64,000 nt of DNA from Haloferax namakaokahaiae (GTDB taxonomy: Archaea > Halobacteriota > Halobacteria > Halobacteriales > Haloferacaceae). Of the stretch, positions 25,600-34,698 are shown piece by piece. The notes below the pieces were generated by a model. The model saw only the letters and a list, made by a program, of their open reading frames with translations, searched no databases and was not told the DNA's origin. A program made the translations under genes and the position numbers. The stretch spans positions 1,612,001-1,676,000 of the forward strand of contig NZ_JBHTAA010000005.1 of NCBI RefSeq assembly GCF_042663225.1, read 5' to 3'. Positions within the stretch are counted from its first letter, which is position 1. Each line of letters begins with the position of its first letter.

Positions 25600-26460
25600 T
25601 TAGTTACCCTTCTCGACGGGCGCGCCGACGAGGTTGCCCCACTCGGTCCACGAGCCGTCGTAGTTGGTCACGTTGTCGTAGCCGAGCAGTTCGTGGAGTG
25701 CGAACCACGCGATAGACGAGCGCTCGCCGATGCGGCAGTAGGCGATGGTGGACTCGTCGCCTTCGATGCCCTCGGTGGCGTAGAGGTCACGGAGTTCGTC
25801 GGCCGTCTTGAACGTACCGTCGTCGTTGACCGTGGCGGCCCACGAGATGTTCGATGCGCCGGGGACGTGGCCGCCGCGCTGGGCGGTCTCCTGGAGTCCC
25901 GGGGGTGCGAGAATCTCGCCGGAGAACTCTTCGGGCGAGCGAACGTCCACGAGCGGCAGGCCCTTGTCCACGGCCTTCTCCACGTCGTCGCGGTAGGCGC
26001 GAATGTCCTCGTAGGGACCCTTGGCCGAGTAGTCCTGTTCCGGGAAGGAGGGGACTTCGTCCGTCGTCGGATAGTCGTTATCGACCCAGTAGTCGCGGCC
26101 ACCGTTCATCAGGCGAACGTCCTCGTGGCCGTAGTACTTGAACTGCCAGTAGGTGTAGGCGGCGAACCAGTTGGAGTTGTCGCCGTAGAGGACGACGGTG
26201 GAGTCCTCGCTGATGCCGTGGGAACCGAGGAGGTCCGCGAAGTCCTCCTTGGTCAGCACGTCGCGGGTGGTCTGGTCCTGCAACTGGGACTCCCAGTTGA
26301 AGCCGATGGCACCGGGGGCGTGACTGTCGTCGTAGGCCTCGGTGTCAACGTCAACTTCGACGAGTCGATACGCCGGGTCGTCGCTCTGGAACTCGTCGAG
26401 GTGGGATTCCACCCAGTCCGCAGAGACGAGCACGTCCTTCGCGTAATCGGAGTTTGACAT
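25600..26460 (-). CDS. tssA: Thiosulfate/3-mercaptopyruvate sulfurtransferase (tandem rhodanese)
   Basis: Two rhodanese domains in 286 aa. The N-terminal (inactive-type) domain has VVLYGDNSNWFAAY at the active-loop position; the C-terminal domain carries the catalytic cysteine loop IAYCRIGERSSIAWFAL. Length and pattern are typical of thiosulfate sulfurtransferases, which move the sulfane sulfur of thiosulfate to acceptors such as cyanide or thiols. Divergent from a second rhodanese gene at 26712. Symbol follows the haloarchaeal naming that I recall (tssA/tssB). Confidence 0.9.
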   Translation of the reverse strand: MSNSDYAKDVLVSADWVESHLDEFQSDDPAYRLVEVDVDTEAYDDSHAPGAIGFNWESQLQDQTTRDVLTKEDFADLLGSHGISEDSTVVLYGDNSNWFAAYTYWQFKYYGHEDVRLMNGGRDYWVDNDYPTTDEVPSFPEQDYSAKGPYEDIRAYRDDVEKAVDKGLPLVDVRSPEEFSGEILAPPGLQETAQRGGHVPGASNISWAATVNDDGTFKTADELRDLYATEGIEGDESTIAYCRIGERSSIAWFALHELLGYDNVTNYDGSWTEWGNLVGAPVEKGN

Positions 26461-26711
26461 ACACGAGTGAGTAGTACAGCAAGTGGGATAACTCTCACAA
26501 CGACGGCATGTTCAGCCTCACCCCCGGTGATGCGGCAATTATCACCTCAAAAGAGTGGTGAATCCTCGCTGATATTCAGTTGAGAACTCCCGAATGAAGC
26601 CGCGTTGGCGGCATCTGGGCCATAGCCGGCAACAATTTCTGGTATCACGCACACGTGGCGAGGGGTGCACAGAGCCACGAGACTAAACCCTCGGGGGGAA
26701 AACGAATTCGC

Positions 26712-27488
26712 ATGACAGACGTTGTTTCGTCGGCGTGGCTCTCGGAGAACCTCGACCGCGTTCGCGTCGTGGACGTGCGCGACGCGTGGGAATTCGACGG
26801 AATCGGCCACGTGCCGGGCGCGGTATCGATTCCCTTCGACTCCTTTCGAAGTGCCGACGGCGACCTCGGAATGCTCCCCGGCCGCGACGTGTGGGCCGGC
26901 CTGCTCTCCGATGCTGGCATCGCCCCCGACGACGACATGGTCGCCTACGACGACACCCACGGCGTCTTCGCGGCCCGGTTTCTGGTGACGGCGCTCCTCT
27001 ACGGTCACGACCCGTCGAAACTGCACCTCCTCGACGGCGACTACAGTTCGTGGAACCGCGAGTTCGAAACCACGACCGAGGGGAGCGACGTCCCCGAGGT
27101 GACCTACGAGGTGAGCGACACGACGACGTCGCCGCTCATCGAATTCGAGGCCGTCGAGACCGCCATCGACGACGGTGAGACGGTCATCGTCGATACGCGC
27201 GACCCCGAGGAGTACGCGGCGGGTCACCTGCCGGGGGCAGTTAATCTGGACTGGCGAGAACTCGTGGACGACGAGACCCGCGGACTGAAGCCCCGTGCCG
27301 AACTCGACGACATCCTCGCGGCGAAGGGACTCACTCCGGACGCGCGCGTGCTTCTCTACTGTAACACCGCCCGGCGAATCAGTCACACCTTCGCCGTCCT
27401 CTCAGACCTCGGCTTCGACGACGTGGCGTTCTACGAAGGGAGCCTCACCGAGTGGGAGTCCCGCGACGGCGAGTTGGTCGAAGAGTAG
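26712..27488 (+). CDS. tssB: Thiosulfate sulfurtransferase, second tandem rhodanese
   Basis: Tandem rhodanese of 258 aa. The N-terminal domain has VDVRDAWEFDGIGHVPGAVSIPF and the inactive loop VAYDDTHGVFAARF; the C-terminal domain has VDTRDPEEYAAGHLPGAVNLDW and the active loop LLYCNTARRISHTFAVL. Start ATG 26712 comes right after the open stretch and fits the family; the longer frame from 26655 is untranslated-like. 251 bp separate it from the divergent tssA, room for two promoters. Substrates are inferred from the family. Confidence 0.88.
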   Translation: MTDVVSSAWLSENLDRVRVVDVRDAWEFDGIGHVPGAVSIPFDSFRSADGDLGMLPGRDVWAGLLSDAGIAPDDDMVAYDDTHGVFAARFLVTALLYGHDPSKLHLLDGDYSSWNREFETTTEGSDVPEVTYEVSDTTTSPLIEFEAVETAIDDGETVIVDTRDPEEYAAGHLPGAVNLDWRELVDDETRGLKPRAELDDILAAKGLTPDARVLLYCNTARRISHTFAVLSDLGFDDVAFYEGSLTEWESRDGELVEE

Positions 27489-27515
27489 TGACCGGAAGGC
27501 CGTTTTCTCGTACGA

Positions 27516-28583
27516 CTACGAGTCGTTGGCCGTCCCGTCGGTGGTCGGGGGAGCACTGTCGTCCGGTATCTGCCCGTTCGTCGGCGTCTCCGATTCGTCC
27601 TCGACGTTCAGTTCTTCACGGAGGAGCGAAACCGTCTCGGCGAGCAGGGCGACCGCGAGCGGGCCGGCGATGATGCCGACCGGTCCGAGACTGAGCAGGC
27701 CGCCGATGAAGCCGACGAAGTAGAGACTGCCGGGCAGGTCGGCCGTCTCTTTGGCGAGTCGCGGGCGAATGAGGATGTCCGGAAGCCACGCGATGAACAG
27801 GCCGCCGGCGACGATGACGAGTCCGGCGGCGACGATATCGCCGACGGCGAGGTGGTACGCCGCGATGCCAGCGAGGAGGAAACTCGGCCCTGCGATGGGG
27901 ATGAACTGGAGGACCGCCGCGATGGTGGCGAGCGTGATGACGAAGTCGTAGCCGAGCAGCCAGAAGACCGGGACGGCGATGACGAAAGTGCCGACGGCCG
28001 TCGCGGCCTGTAAGACGTAGATGGCGAAGAGCGTCTCGCGGGCGCGGGTGTTCAGCGCCGTCGCCTCGTGATGGTACGCCTCGGGGACGAGCGCGAGGAG
28101 CGTTCGTCCGACCGAATCACCGCTGATGAGCAACGCGAACACCAGAAAGCCGAACAGCGTGAGTTTGATGAGGATGACCGGCGCGGCGAGTGCAGTCGCT
28201 CGGGCGACCGACCGCAGCAGCGAGAATCCGACGGTAAAAGCTTCGTCCAGCGTCAGTTGGTAGAAGAACCCGAACAGGTCGATAGAGAGCGTGTCGGGGA
28301 TGAGCGAGGCGAGTGCGACCAAGTCGTTCAATCGGAGGAACAGAATCACGACCAGCGGCGAGAACACCACGACGACGCCGATTGCGGCCGCGATCGTGGA
28401 GACGACGCTGGCGACCCAACGCGAGGTGCCGCGGTCTTCGAGCCACCGGCGAAGCGGAATCAGGAGATAGGCGACCGTGATGGCGAAAAACACGGTTGCG
28501 AGCACATCGACGAGAATGAACGCAACGAGCACCGACAGCGCGAGCAAGAACCCGCCGAGCACGTACGGGCGACGATTCGTCAT
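27516..28583 (-). CDS. AI-2E/PerM-family membrane transporter
   Basis: Protein of 355 aa from ATG 28583 (MTNRRPYVLGGFLLALSVLV), with the family layout: N-terminal pair of helices, a long central segment, and a C-terminal cluster of hydrophobic helices with IPIAGPSFLLAGIAAY and SLGPVGIIAGPLAVALLAETVSLL. The family includes quorum-signal exporters and Na+/H+ antiporter-like proteins, so the name does not prove a substrate. Tail is acidic and proline-rich. Convergent with tssB, and divergent from the thiamine-transport operon with 113 bp between starts. Confidence 0.85.
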   Translation of the reverse strand: MTNRRPYVLGGFLLALSVLVAFILVDVLATVFFAITVAYLLIPLRRWLEDRGTSRWVASVVSTIAAAIGVVVVFSPLVVILFLRLNDLVALASLIPDTLSIDLFGFFYQLTLDEAFTVGFSLLRSVARATALAAPVILIKLTLFGFLVFALLISGDSVGRTLLALVPEAYHHEATALNTRARETLFAIYVLQAATAVGTFVIAVPVFWLLGYDFVITLATIAAVLQFIPIAGPSFLLAGIAAYHLAVGDIVAAGLVIVAGGLFIAWLPDILIRPRLAKETADLPGSLYFVGFIGGLLSLGPVGIIAGPLAVALLAETVSLLREELNVEDESETPTNGQIPDDSAPPTTDGTANDS

Positions 28584-28696
28584 TCCCGTGACTACTGCAC
28601 AGGGGGTCAAAGTCATTGTGCCGCCACAGGCCACCACGGCGATACAGCCCTCCAATATCACGCCGATTAAATATCACCAGGTGTAACAACTGAGTG

Positions 28697-29836
28697 ATGA
28701 AACGACGCACCTTCCTCAAAGTCGCCGGTGCCGGTGGAGCCTCGGCGATGCTCGCGGGGTGTACCGGTGACGGCGGTGGCCAGCAAGAACCGACGACGAC
28801 GACCGAATCGGGGGATTCGACCACGACGACTAACGGAACGACCACCGGCGGCGGGAACCAAGTCCTGACCGTCGCAACCTACGGCGCGTTCGTCGATGCG
28901 CCGAGTTCGAGTCCCGGCGTGTGGCTGAAACAGGAGTTCGAATCGGAGTTCGACGCCACACTGGAGTGGCAGACTCCCGACGCCGGCGTCAACTACTACA
29001 TCGAGCGCGCGTTACGCGGCGTCGAGTCCGACGCCGACGCCTACGTCGGTCTGGACGCCCAGATGCTCGTCCGTATCGACGAACAACTCGACGAGAGCCT
29101 GTTCGTCCCGGCGGAGGGTCTCTCGAACCTCGGCGACGTGAACGAAGAACTCGAATTCGACCCGCAAGGCCGGGCGATTCCCTACGACACGGGCTACATC
29201 TCGCTCGTCTACGACGAGACCCAAGCAGAGTCGGGGACGTTCACCGCCCCCGAGACGTTCGACGGACTCCTCGACTCCGAGTTCGAGGGCGACCTGCTCT
29301 GTCAGAATCCGACCTCGTCGGCGACCGGGCAGGCGTTCTTGCTCCACACTATCGACGCGAAGGGCGAAGACGGCTATCTCGACTACTGGGCGCAGTTGAA
29401 AGACAACGGCGTTCGCGTCCTCGGGACGTGGGAAGACTCCTACACCGCCTACTCGAACGGCGAAGCCCCGATGGTCGTCTCGTACTCGACCGACCAGGTG
29501 TATGCCAAGGAGTCGGGTGCCGACCTCGCAAAGCACCAGATTCGCTTCCTGAACGACCAGGGCTACGCGAACCCCGAGGGCATGGCGCAGTTCGCCGACG
29601 CCGCGAACCCCTCGATGGCCGCCGAGTTCATGGACTTCATGCTCCGGCCCGAGGTGCAGGCCGAAATCGCCGTTCGTAACGTCCAGTTCCCGGCGACGAC
29701 CACGGCCGAACTCCCCGCGGACTTCGCCGAGTACGCGAAAGCGCCGCCGGAAGCCGTTACGTTCTCCTACGAGCGCCTCAAGGGGAACTTGAGTGAGTGG
29801 ACCGACGCGTGGGCCCAGGAGTTCGCCAGCAAGTGA
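28697..29836 (+). CDS. thiB: ABC transporter substrate-binding lipoprotein, probably thiamine
   Basis: Protein of 379 aa. N-terminal RRTFLKVAGAGGASAMLAGC is a twin-arginine signal with a lipobox, then a Gly/Thr-rich linker, so it should be exported folded and lipid-anchored. The mature part has ThiB-like features: VLTVATYGAF, DAYVGLDAQMLVRI, RAIPYDTGYISLVYDE, and the ring of aromatic residues seen in the family. The gene is followed by the fused permease and ATPase genes, the ThiBPQ order. No THI-box riboswitch is visible upstream; control is likely by a protein. ATG 28697 chosen over GTG 28694. Confidence 0.85.
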   Translation: MKRRTFLKVAGAGGASAMLAGCTGDGGGQQEPTTTTESGDSTTTTNGTTTGGGNQVLTVATYGAFVDAPSSSPGVWLKQEFESEFDATLEWQTPDAGVNYYIERALRGVESDADAYVGLDAQMLVRIDEQLDESLFVPAEGLSNLGDVNEELEFDPQGRAIPYDTGYISLVYDETQAESGTFTAPETFDGLLDSEFEGDLLCQNPTSSATGQAFLLHTIDAKGEDGYLDYWAQLKDNGVRVLGTWEDSYTAYSNGEAPMVVSYSTDQVYAKESGADLAKHQIRFLNDQGYANPEGMAQFADAANPSMAAEFMDFMLRPEVQAEIAVRNVQFPATTTAELPADFAEYAKAPPEAVTFSYERLKGNLSEWTDAWAQEFASK

Positions 29837-29837
29837 G

Positions 29838-31550
29838 GTGACATCGACCGCGCGCCGCGTCACCCGACTGCTCGAACAGCACCTGCTCTCTGTCGTCGCG
29901 GTCGCAACCGCCCTCGTCCTCCTCGTCCTCTTCTACTACCCCGTCGGGACCGTCTTCGCCGACGCGGTGCTCGTAGACGGGTCGTTCACGCTCGACCCCA
30001 TCGTCGATATCCTCTCCAGCGAGTTCTACCGCGACGACATCATCTGGTTCACCGCCAAGCAGGCGTTCTACTCGACGATTGCGAGCGTCCTTCTCGGCCT
30101 CCCCGCGGCGTGGCTCTTCGCCCGCTTCGACTTTCCCGGCCGAGAGACGCTGCGCTCGCTGACGATTCTCCCCTTCGTCATGCCCTCGATTATGGTCGCC
30201 ACTGGCTTCGTCGCCACGTTCGGCCAGAACGGGACGCTCAACCGGGCGCTCGCCCTCGTCGGCCTGCCGCCTATCGAGTTGCTCTACACGCTCGAAGCCA
30301 TCATCGTCGCCCACGCGTTCTACAACGCGCCGCTCGTCGCCCGCGTCACCACCGCGGCGTGGGAGAGCGTCGATGCCCGTGCCGTCGAAACCGCCCGGGC
30401 ACTCGGTGCTGGTCGCTGGCGCGCGTTCTACGATATCGTGCTCCCCCAACTCCTCCCGTCTATCGCCGTGGGCGCGACGCTGACGTTCATCTTCACCTTC
30501 GCGTCGTTCCCCATCGTCCTCGCCCTCGGCGGCTTTCAGTTGGCGACCATCGAGGTGTTCATCTTCTCGAAGGTCCGTGACCTCGCCTACGCCGAGGCCG
30601 CGAGTCTGGCGGTCATCGAGACGGTGATTTCGCTCGGTCTGACCGTCGTCTATCTCCAGTACGAAGCACGCCAGCGGTCTGCTGGCGGTGCGGCGAGTCC
30701 CCTCCCGCGGCAGTCGATTCTCCCCGATTCGTGGACGCCGCGACTCACGCTCCGAACCCTCGGAATCAGCGCGTACTCGGTCGTCGTCTTCCTCGTCTTC
30801 GTCGTCCCGATTGCGAGCATGATTCTCGCCAGTTTCACCGGCGCGGACGGGACGTTGAGCCTCGAAAACTACCAGTTCCTGGTCGAACGCCAGTTGACCG
30901 GCGCGGAGTTCCAAGTCCGACCCCTGCCCGCCATCTGGAACTCGCTCGTCTTCGCCGCGGGGACGCTCGTCGTCGCCGTCCCGATGGGCGTGACGATGGC
31001 CGTGTTGACGACGCGTCGCTACCGCGGGCGCACGCTCATCGACGCGCTGGCGATGGCCCCCTTCGCCGTCTCGGGAATCGTGGTTGGATTGGGCCTGCTT
31101 CGGGGACTGGTCTTCGGAACCGAACTCTTCGGCATGCGAACCCAGGTGACCGGCGCGCTCGCCATCGTCGCGGCCCACACGGTCAGCGCGTACCCATTCG
31201 TGACGAGAAACGTCGCGCCGTTGCTCGCCAGACTCGACGGCCGGCTCGTGGAATCGGCCCGGAGTCTGGGCGCGACGCGGGCACATGCCCTCCGCGACGT
31301 GGAGATACCGCTCGTCTGGACCGGTGTCGTCGCGGGCGCGGCGTTCGCCGTCGCCATCAGCATCGGCGAGTTCAACTCGACTATCATCCTCGCCGAGGGC
31401 GCACAGAGCTACACGATGCCCGTCGCAGTCGAGCGGTTTTTGGGCCGACGGTTAGGTCCGGCGACGGCGATGGGGTGTGTACTTCTCTTCGTTACGTCCG
31501 TCAGTTTCGTCGTCGTGGACCGCTTCGGCGGGAGGTGGAGTGATTTATGA
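29838..31550 (+). CDS. thiP: ABC transporter permease with two membrane domains, probably thiamine
   Basis: Protein of 570 aa from GTG 29838, which begins 1 bp after the thiB stop; a longer frame overlapping thiB is unlikely. Two copies of the permease unit are fused: each has the EAA-type loop for contact with the ATPase (ETARALGAGRWRAFYDIVLPQLLPS at about 190-215, and ESARSLGATRAHALRDVEIPLV in the second half). About twelve hydrophobic segments are visible. This fused form is typical of the ThiP/iron permease group. Confidence 0.87.
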   Translation: MTSTARRVTRLLEQHLLSVVAVATALVLLVLFYYPVGTVFADAVLVDGSFTLDPIVDILSSEFYRDDIIWFTAKQAFYSTIASVLLGLPAAWLFARFDFPGRETLRSLTILPFVMPSIMVATGFVATFGQNGTLNRALALVGLPPIELLYTLEAIIVAHAFYNAPLVARVTTAAWESVDARAVETARALGAGRWRAFYDIVLPQLLPSIAVGATLTFIFTFASFPIVLALGGFQLATIEVFIFSKVRDLAYAEAASLAVIETVISLGLTVVYLQYEARQRSAGGAASPLPRQSILPDSWTPRLTLRTLGISAYSVVVFLVFVVPIASMILASFTGADGTLSLENYQFLVERQLTGAEFQVRPLPAIWNSLVFAAGTLVVAVPMGVTMAVLTTRRYRGRTLIDALAMAPFAVSGIVVGLGLLRGLVFGTELFGMRTQVTGALAIVAAHTVSAYPFVTRNVAPLLARLDGRLVESARSLGATRAHALRDVEIPLVWTGVVAGAAFAVAISIGEFNSTIILAEGAQSYTMPVAVERFLGRRLGPATAMGCVLLFVTSVSFVVVDRFGGRWSDL

Positions 31551-31656
31551 GGCGCGTGTCGAAACCGAGTCGTGTGATTTCGGGGAGTGTGGTCTCGGCG
31601 AGTGCGACTTCGACGAACGCGACTTCGGCGAGCGAGACAGCACGGGGGGGCCATCC

Positions 31657-32706
31657 GTGAAACTCGAACTCGAAGCCGTCTCGAAGCGGTACGGCACCGC
31701 CACGGCGCTGGATTCGGTGTCGCTGACCGTCGAAGACGGCGAGTTCTTCACGCTCGTCGGTCCCTCCGGGTGCGGCAAGACCACCACGCTCCGCTGTATC
31801 GCCGGGTTCGAAGCACCGACGACGGGGACCATCAGGTTCGACGGGGAGTCGATGGCGGGCGTCCCACCCGAATCGAGGGGTGTCGGCGTCGTCTTCCAGA
31901 ACTACGCGCTCTTTCCGCACATGAGCGTCGGCGAGAACGTCGCCTACGGCCTGCGATTTACCGACCCGCCGGGCGGCGTCTCCCGCGACGAACGCGTCTC
32001 CGAACTACTCGACCTCGTCGATTTGACGGGGTTCGAAGACCGGGAGCCAGATTCGCTCTCGGGCGGCCAGCAGCAGCGCGTCGCCCTCGCTCGCGCCCTC
32101 GCACCGGGTCCGGAGTTACTCCTGTTGGACGAACCCATGTCGGCACTCGACGCCCGCCTCCGCAAGCGTCTTCGGAGACAAGTCAAGCGCATCCAAACCG
32201 AACTCGGCGTCACTACCGTTTACGTCACCCACGACCAGTCCGAAGCGCTGGCCGTCTCGGACCGCGTGGCCGTCCTCAACCGCGGCCGCGTCGAACAGGT
32301 TGGCGACCCCCGCGACGTGTATCACCGGCCGAAGACGGAGTTCGTCGCGTCGTTCGTCGGCGAGAACAACGTGTTCGACGGGCGAGTGAAATCTCGACCG
32401 GAAACGGGGGGGTCGGTGGTCGAAGTCGGCGAGAGCGAGTGGCGACTGAACGGCATCGAAAAATCGCCCGGCGAAAGCGTGACGTTCTGTGTCAGACCCG
32501 AGCAGTTCGTCCTCGACGGCGGGCAAAATCAGATACGCGGAACGCTCGTCGGCACCGAGTTTCAGGGCGCGACGACGCGGTTGACGCTCGACTGGGACGG
32601 TCACGAACTGACCGTCGCCGTCGCCGACGAGACGCGAGCGACGTTCGAGTACGGAGCGCGGTTGGTCGTCGGATTCGATAGCGAGGACGTCCACGTCGTG
32701 GAGTGA
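31657..32706 (+). CDS. thiQ: ABC transporter ATP-binding protein, probably thiamine
   Basis: ATPase of 349 aa. Walker A GPSGCGKTTTLRC, Q-loop VVFQNYALFPHM, signature LSGGQQQRVALARAL, Walker B LLLLDEPMSALD and the H-loop VTHDQSEAL are intact; a C-terminal TOBE-like region (about 240-349) follows. I start at GTG 31657 (VKLELEAVSKRYG). An in-frame GTG at 31540 overlapping thiP would add 39 residues made of repeated DFGE/DERD units with cysteines, so the true start is open. Last gene of the thiBPQ operon. Confidence 0.85.
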   Translation: MKLELEAVSKRYGTATALDSVSLTVEDGEFFTLVGPSGCGKTTTLRCIAGFEAPTTGTIRFDGESMAGVPPESRGVGVVFQNYALFPHMSVGENVAYGLRFTDPPGGVSRDERVSELLDLVDLTGFEDREPDSLSGGQQQRVALARALAPGPELLLLDEPMSALDARLRKRLRRQVKRIQTELGVTTVYVTHDQSEALAVSDRVAVLNRGRVEQVGDPRDVYHRPKTEFVASFVGENNVFDGRVKSRPETGGSVVEVGESEWRLNGIEKSPGESVTFCVRPEQFVLDGGQNQIRGTLVGTEFQGATTRLTLDWDGHELTVAVADETRATFEYGARLVVGFDSEDVHVVE

Positions 32707-32750
32707 CGGTCTCGAACGTCGAGAAGTGAAGGTAGCGAGCGAGTCGATGC

Positions 32751-33431
32751 TCAGGGCGCGACGCCGACGGTCAGAAGCGTCCCGTACGTGCGATAGCGCT
32801 CGACCATGGCTTCTCGCGTCTCCCAGCTATCGGTCGGGAACTCGCTCTCGTCGGGAATCTCGATGTCCATGTCCGCGATGGAGTCCTGCTCGGCGACGTA
32901 GAGTCCGGCGTCGCGGAAGGCCTCGCGGTACTCTTGGTGCGTCCAGCGCGTCATCTCGATGGAGATGTTGTCCTGCCACTCGTGGGAGTGGACGTTCTCC
33001 TCGTAGTAGTTGACCGCGCAGTAGAACGTCCCGCCGGGCCTGAGCACGCGCGCGACTTCTTCGAGCGTGTGGTGCGGGTCGGGCGCGTAGTAGAACGCCT
33101 CCATCGACCAGACGTGGTCGATGCTGTCGTCGGCGAATGGCAGGTCGTCGAAGTCGCCGACGACGAACTCGATGTCCTCGGTCTCGGTGTACTCGCGGGC
33201 GTTGTTCACCATCTCCGGCGAGCCGTCGAGACCGTAGCCGTGACCGATATCTTTCGTGTCGTAGAGGGCGCGCAATGCGTAGCCGCTGCCGGTGCCGAGG
33301 TCGAGGACCACGTCGCCGGGTTCGACCGGCATCCGGGCGAGGGCGTGTTTCGCCGTGTGCCAGTGGCGGTCTTCCATTCCCTTGTCTCGGCCGTCGGTCG
33401 CCCAGTCGTCGAACTCGTCGCGTACGCTCAT
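32751..33431 (-). CDS. Class I SAM-dependent methyltransferase
   Basis: Protein of 226 aa. SAM-binding motif I VVLDLGTGSGYALRAL (about 40-55), motif II HGYGLDGSPEM, motif III EFVVGDFDDLPFADDSIDHVWSMEAFYY and post-motif LRPGGTFYCAVNYY are standard. The C-terminal part (about 150-226) is specific and of unknown substrate. Located between the convergent thiQ and the divergent membrane-protein gene, with no clear operon partner. Confidence 0.87.
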   Translation of the reverse strand: MSVRDEFDDWATDGRDKGMEDRHWHTAKHALARMPVEPGDVVLDLGTGSGYALRALYDTKDIGHGYGLDGSPEMVNNAREYTETEDIEFVVGDFDDLPFADDSIDHVWSMEAFYYAPDPHHTLEEVARVLRPGGTFYCAVNYYEENVHSHEWQDNISIEMTRWTHQEYREAFRDAGLYVAEQDSIADMDIEIPDESEFPTDSWETREAMVERYRTYGTLLTVGVAP

Positions 33432-33554
33432 ACCGGAGGCACACGGGCGGGCGACTAAACCGGTTCGAAGCGAGGCGGTGCACTCGTGGCAAAGCCGCCA
33501 CTAATCGACCGCCGCGGGCGCGCCATTTAATTACAGTCGCCCCACAGACGGTGT

Positions 33555-34013
33555 ATGGTTGGCGTCCGTCGCAGGTTTGCCCTCGCAGACTCTGCACAGC
33601 AAATCGTGGGGGGCTTTCTGCTCGCCGGGCCGTTCGTCGTGACCGAAGAGGTGTGGGTGCTCGCCCGAAGTATGTCGCTCTTCCAAGGACTCCTCACCGC
33701 CCTCATCGTCTTCGCCGTCGGCTACGGCGCACTGTACAAAGCCGACGACCGCGACCCCGAAAAGGAACGAGAGATTGCAGGGATTCCACTTCGGTTCATC
33801 TCGCTCATCAGCGTCTCGTACCTCTCGGTGTTCATCCTCGCACTCGCGTTCGACGCGCCCGGGACCTTCCTCGCCGACGTGTCCGGGCGGGTCTTGTTCG
33901 AAGGTGCCGGGATGACTCTCGACCTCGCTGTCGTCGCCATCACTCTCAAGGCGACGAGCGTCGGTGCGGTGTTCAGCGTCATCGGTGCCGCCACCGCCGA
34001 TTCGCTGTTTTAA
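33555..34013 (+). CDS. DUF2391-type membrane protein
   Basis: Protein of 152 aa with four hydrophobic segments (about 16-35, 42-60, 75-97, 118-150). The stretches QQIVGGFLLAGPFVVTEEVW and PLRFISLISVSYLSVFILALAFDAPG are the pattern of a conserved prokaryotic membrane family (DUF2391/TIGR02587) of unknown function. Stands alone with 123 bp to the divergent methyltransferase. Confidence 0.78.
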   Translation: MVGVRRRFALADSAQQIVGGFLLAGPFVVTEEVWVLARSMSLFQGLLTALIVFAVGYGALYKADDRDPEKEREIAGIPLRFISLISVSYLSVFILALAFDAPGTFLADVSGRVLFEGAGMTLDLAVVAITLKATSVGAVFSVIGAATADSLF

Positions 34014-34097
34014 GGTGACCACGCTGGCCTGTCCGAGAAGAGACAGCTCGACCGTACGACCCTGAACCGTTAAGTTCGCGCGGTCAATCCATCGGGT

Positions 34098-34676
34098 ATG
34101 GATTACGAGCTCGCCATCGAGACGACTCCGGACACAATTCCCGCCGGAACGGGTATCTTGCTCCTTCACCCGAGCATCGGCGAGACGGACCGTATCGACA
34201 CGGACTTCTTCAAGACCGACACCGACAACTTCCTCGTCATCTCGACGCGAACCACCGCGCGCGAGGTCGAACAGAAGCTCGAACACTACGAGGTAGACGA
34301 GTCGCGGGCGACGATTCTCGACACGCTCTCTATCGAGCGCGGCTACTCGCGGCGAAGCTCAGACAACATCTACTACGTCGCCTCGCCCGACGACCTCGAC
34401 GCCATCGTCGAAAAGACCCGACGGTTCCTCGAATCGCACGACGGAAAGCTTCGACTCAGCGTCGATTCGGTCACCGAGATGGCCTACTACGCCGACGTGG
34501 ACCGCGCGTTCGAAGCGACCAAGCAGATTCTCGAACTGCTCGTGGAGTACGACGCAGTCGGCCTGTTCCACCTCTCGAACGAAGTCCACGACGAGGAGAC
34601 GCTCGACCGCTTCCGCGAACTCTTCACGAGCGTCGTCGAACTCGACGAAGACGGCACCGTCACCAGCGAATTCTAA
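34098..34676 (+). CDS. KaiC/RecA-like fold protein with a degenerate nucleotide site (DUF7090-like)
   Basis: Protein of 192 aa. The N-terminus IPAGTGILLLHPSIGETDRI lines up with the P-loop region of KaiC-type ATPases, but the GxxxxGK(T/S) is not present: HPSIGETD replaces it. The following NFLVISTRTTAREVEQKLEHY and the second half LRLSVDSVTEMAYYADVDRAF...GLFHLSNEVHDEETLDRFRELFTSVVELD copy the later KaiC strands. So the fold is RecA-like, but ATP binding is doubtful. Haloarchaeal versions have been called HTR-like proteins. A TTAAG box 25-30 nt upstream suggests a leaderless transcript. Confidence 0.78.
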   Translation: MDYELAIETTPDTIPAGTGILLLHPSIGETDRIDTDFFKTDTDNFLVISTRTTAREVEQKLEHYEVDESRATILDTLSIERGYSRRSSDNIYYVASPDDLDAIVEKTRRFLESHDGKLRLSVDSVTEMAYYADVDRAFEATKQILELLVEYDAVGLFHLSNEVHDEETLDRFRELFTSVVELDEDGTVTSEF

Positions 34677-34698
34677 AATAGAACTGCGAGTTTTTCGC

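Noticed and set aside
28584..28696. TPP riboswitch before thiB
   Set aside because: No CTGAGA-type core or matching second element is present.
29778..31286. 502-codon minus-strand frame opposite thiP
   Set aside because: Composition is Arg/Asp/Glu-rich noise from the complementary frame of a membrane protein gene.
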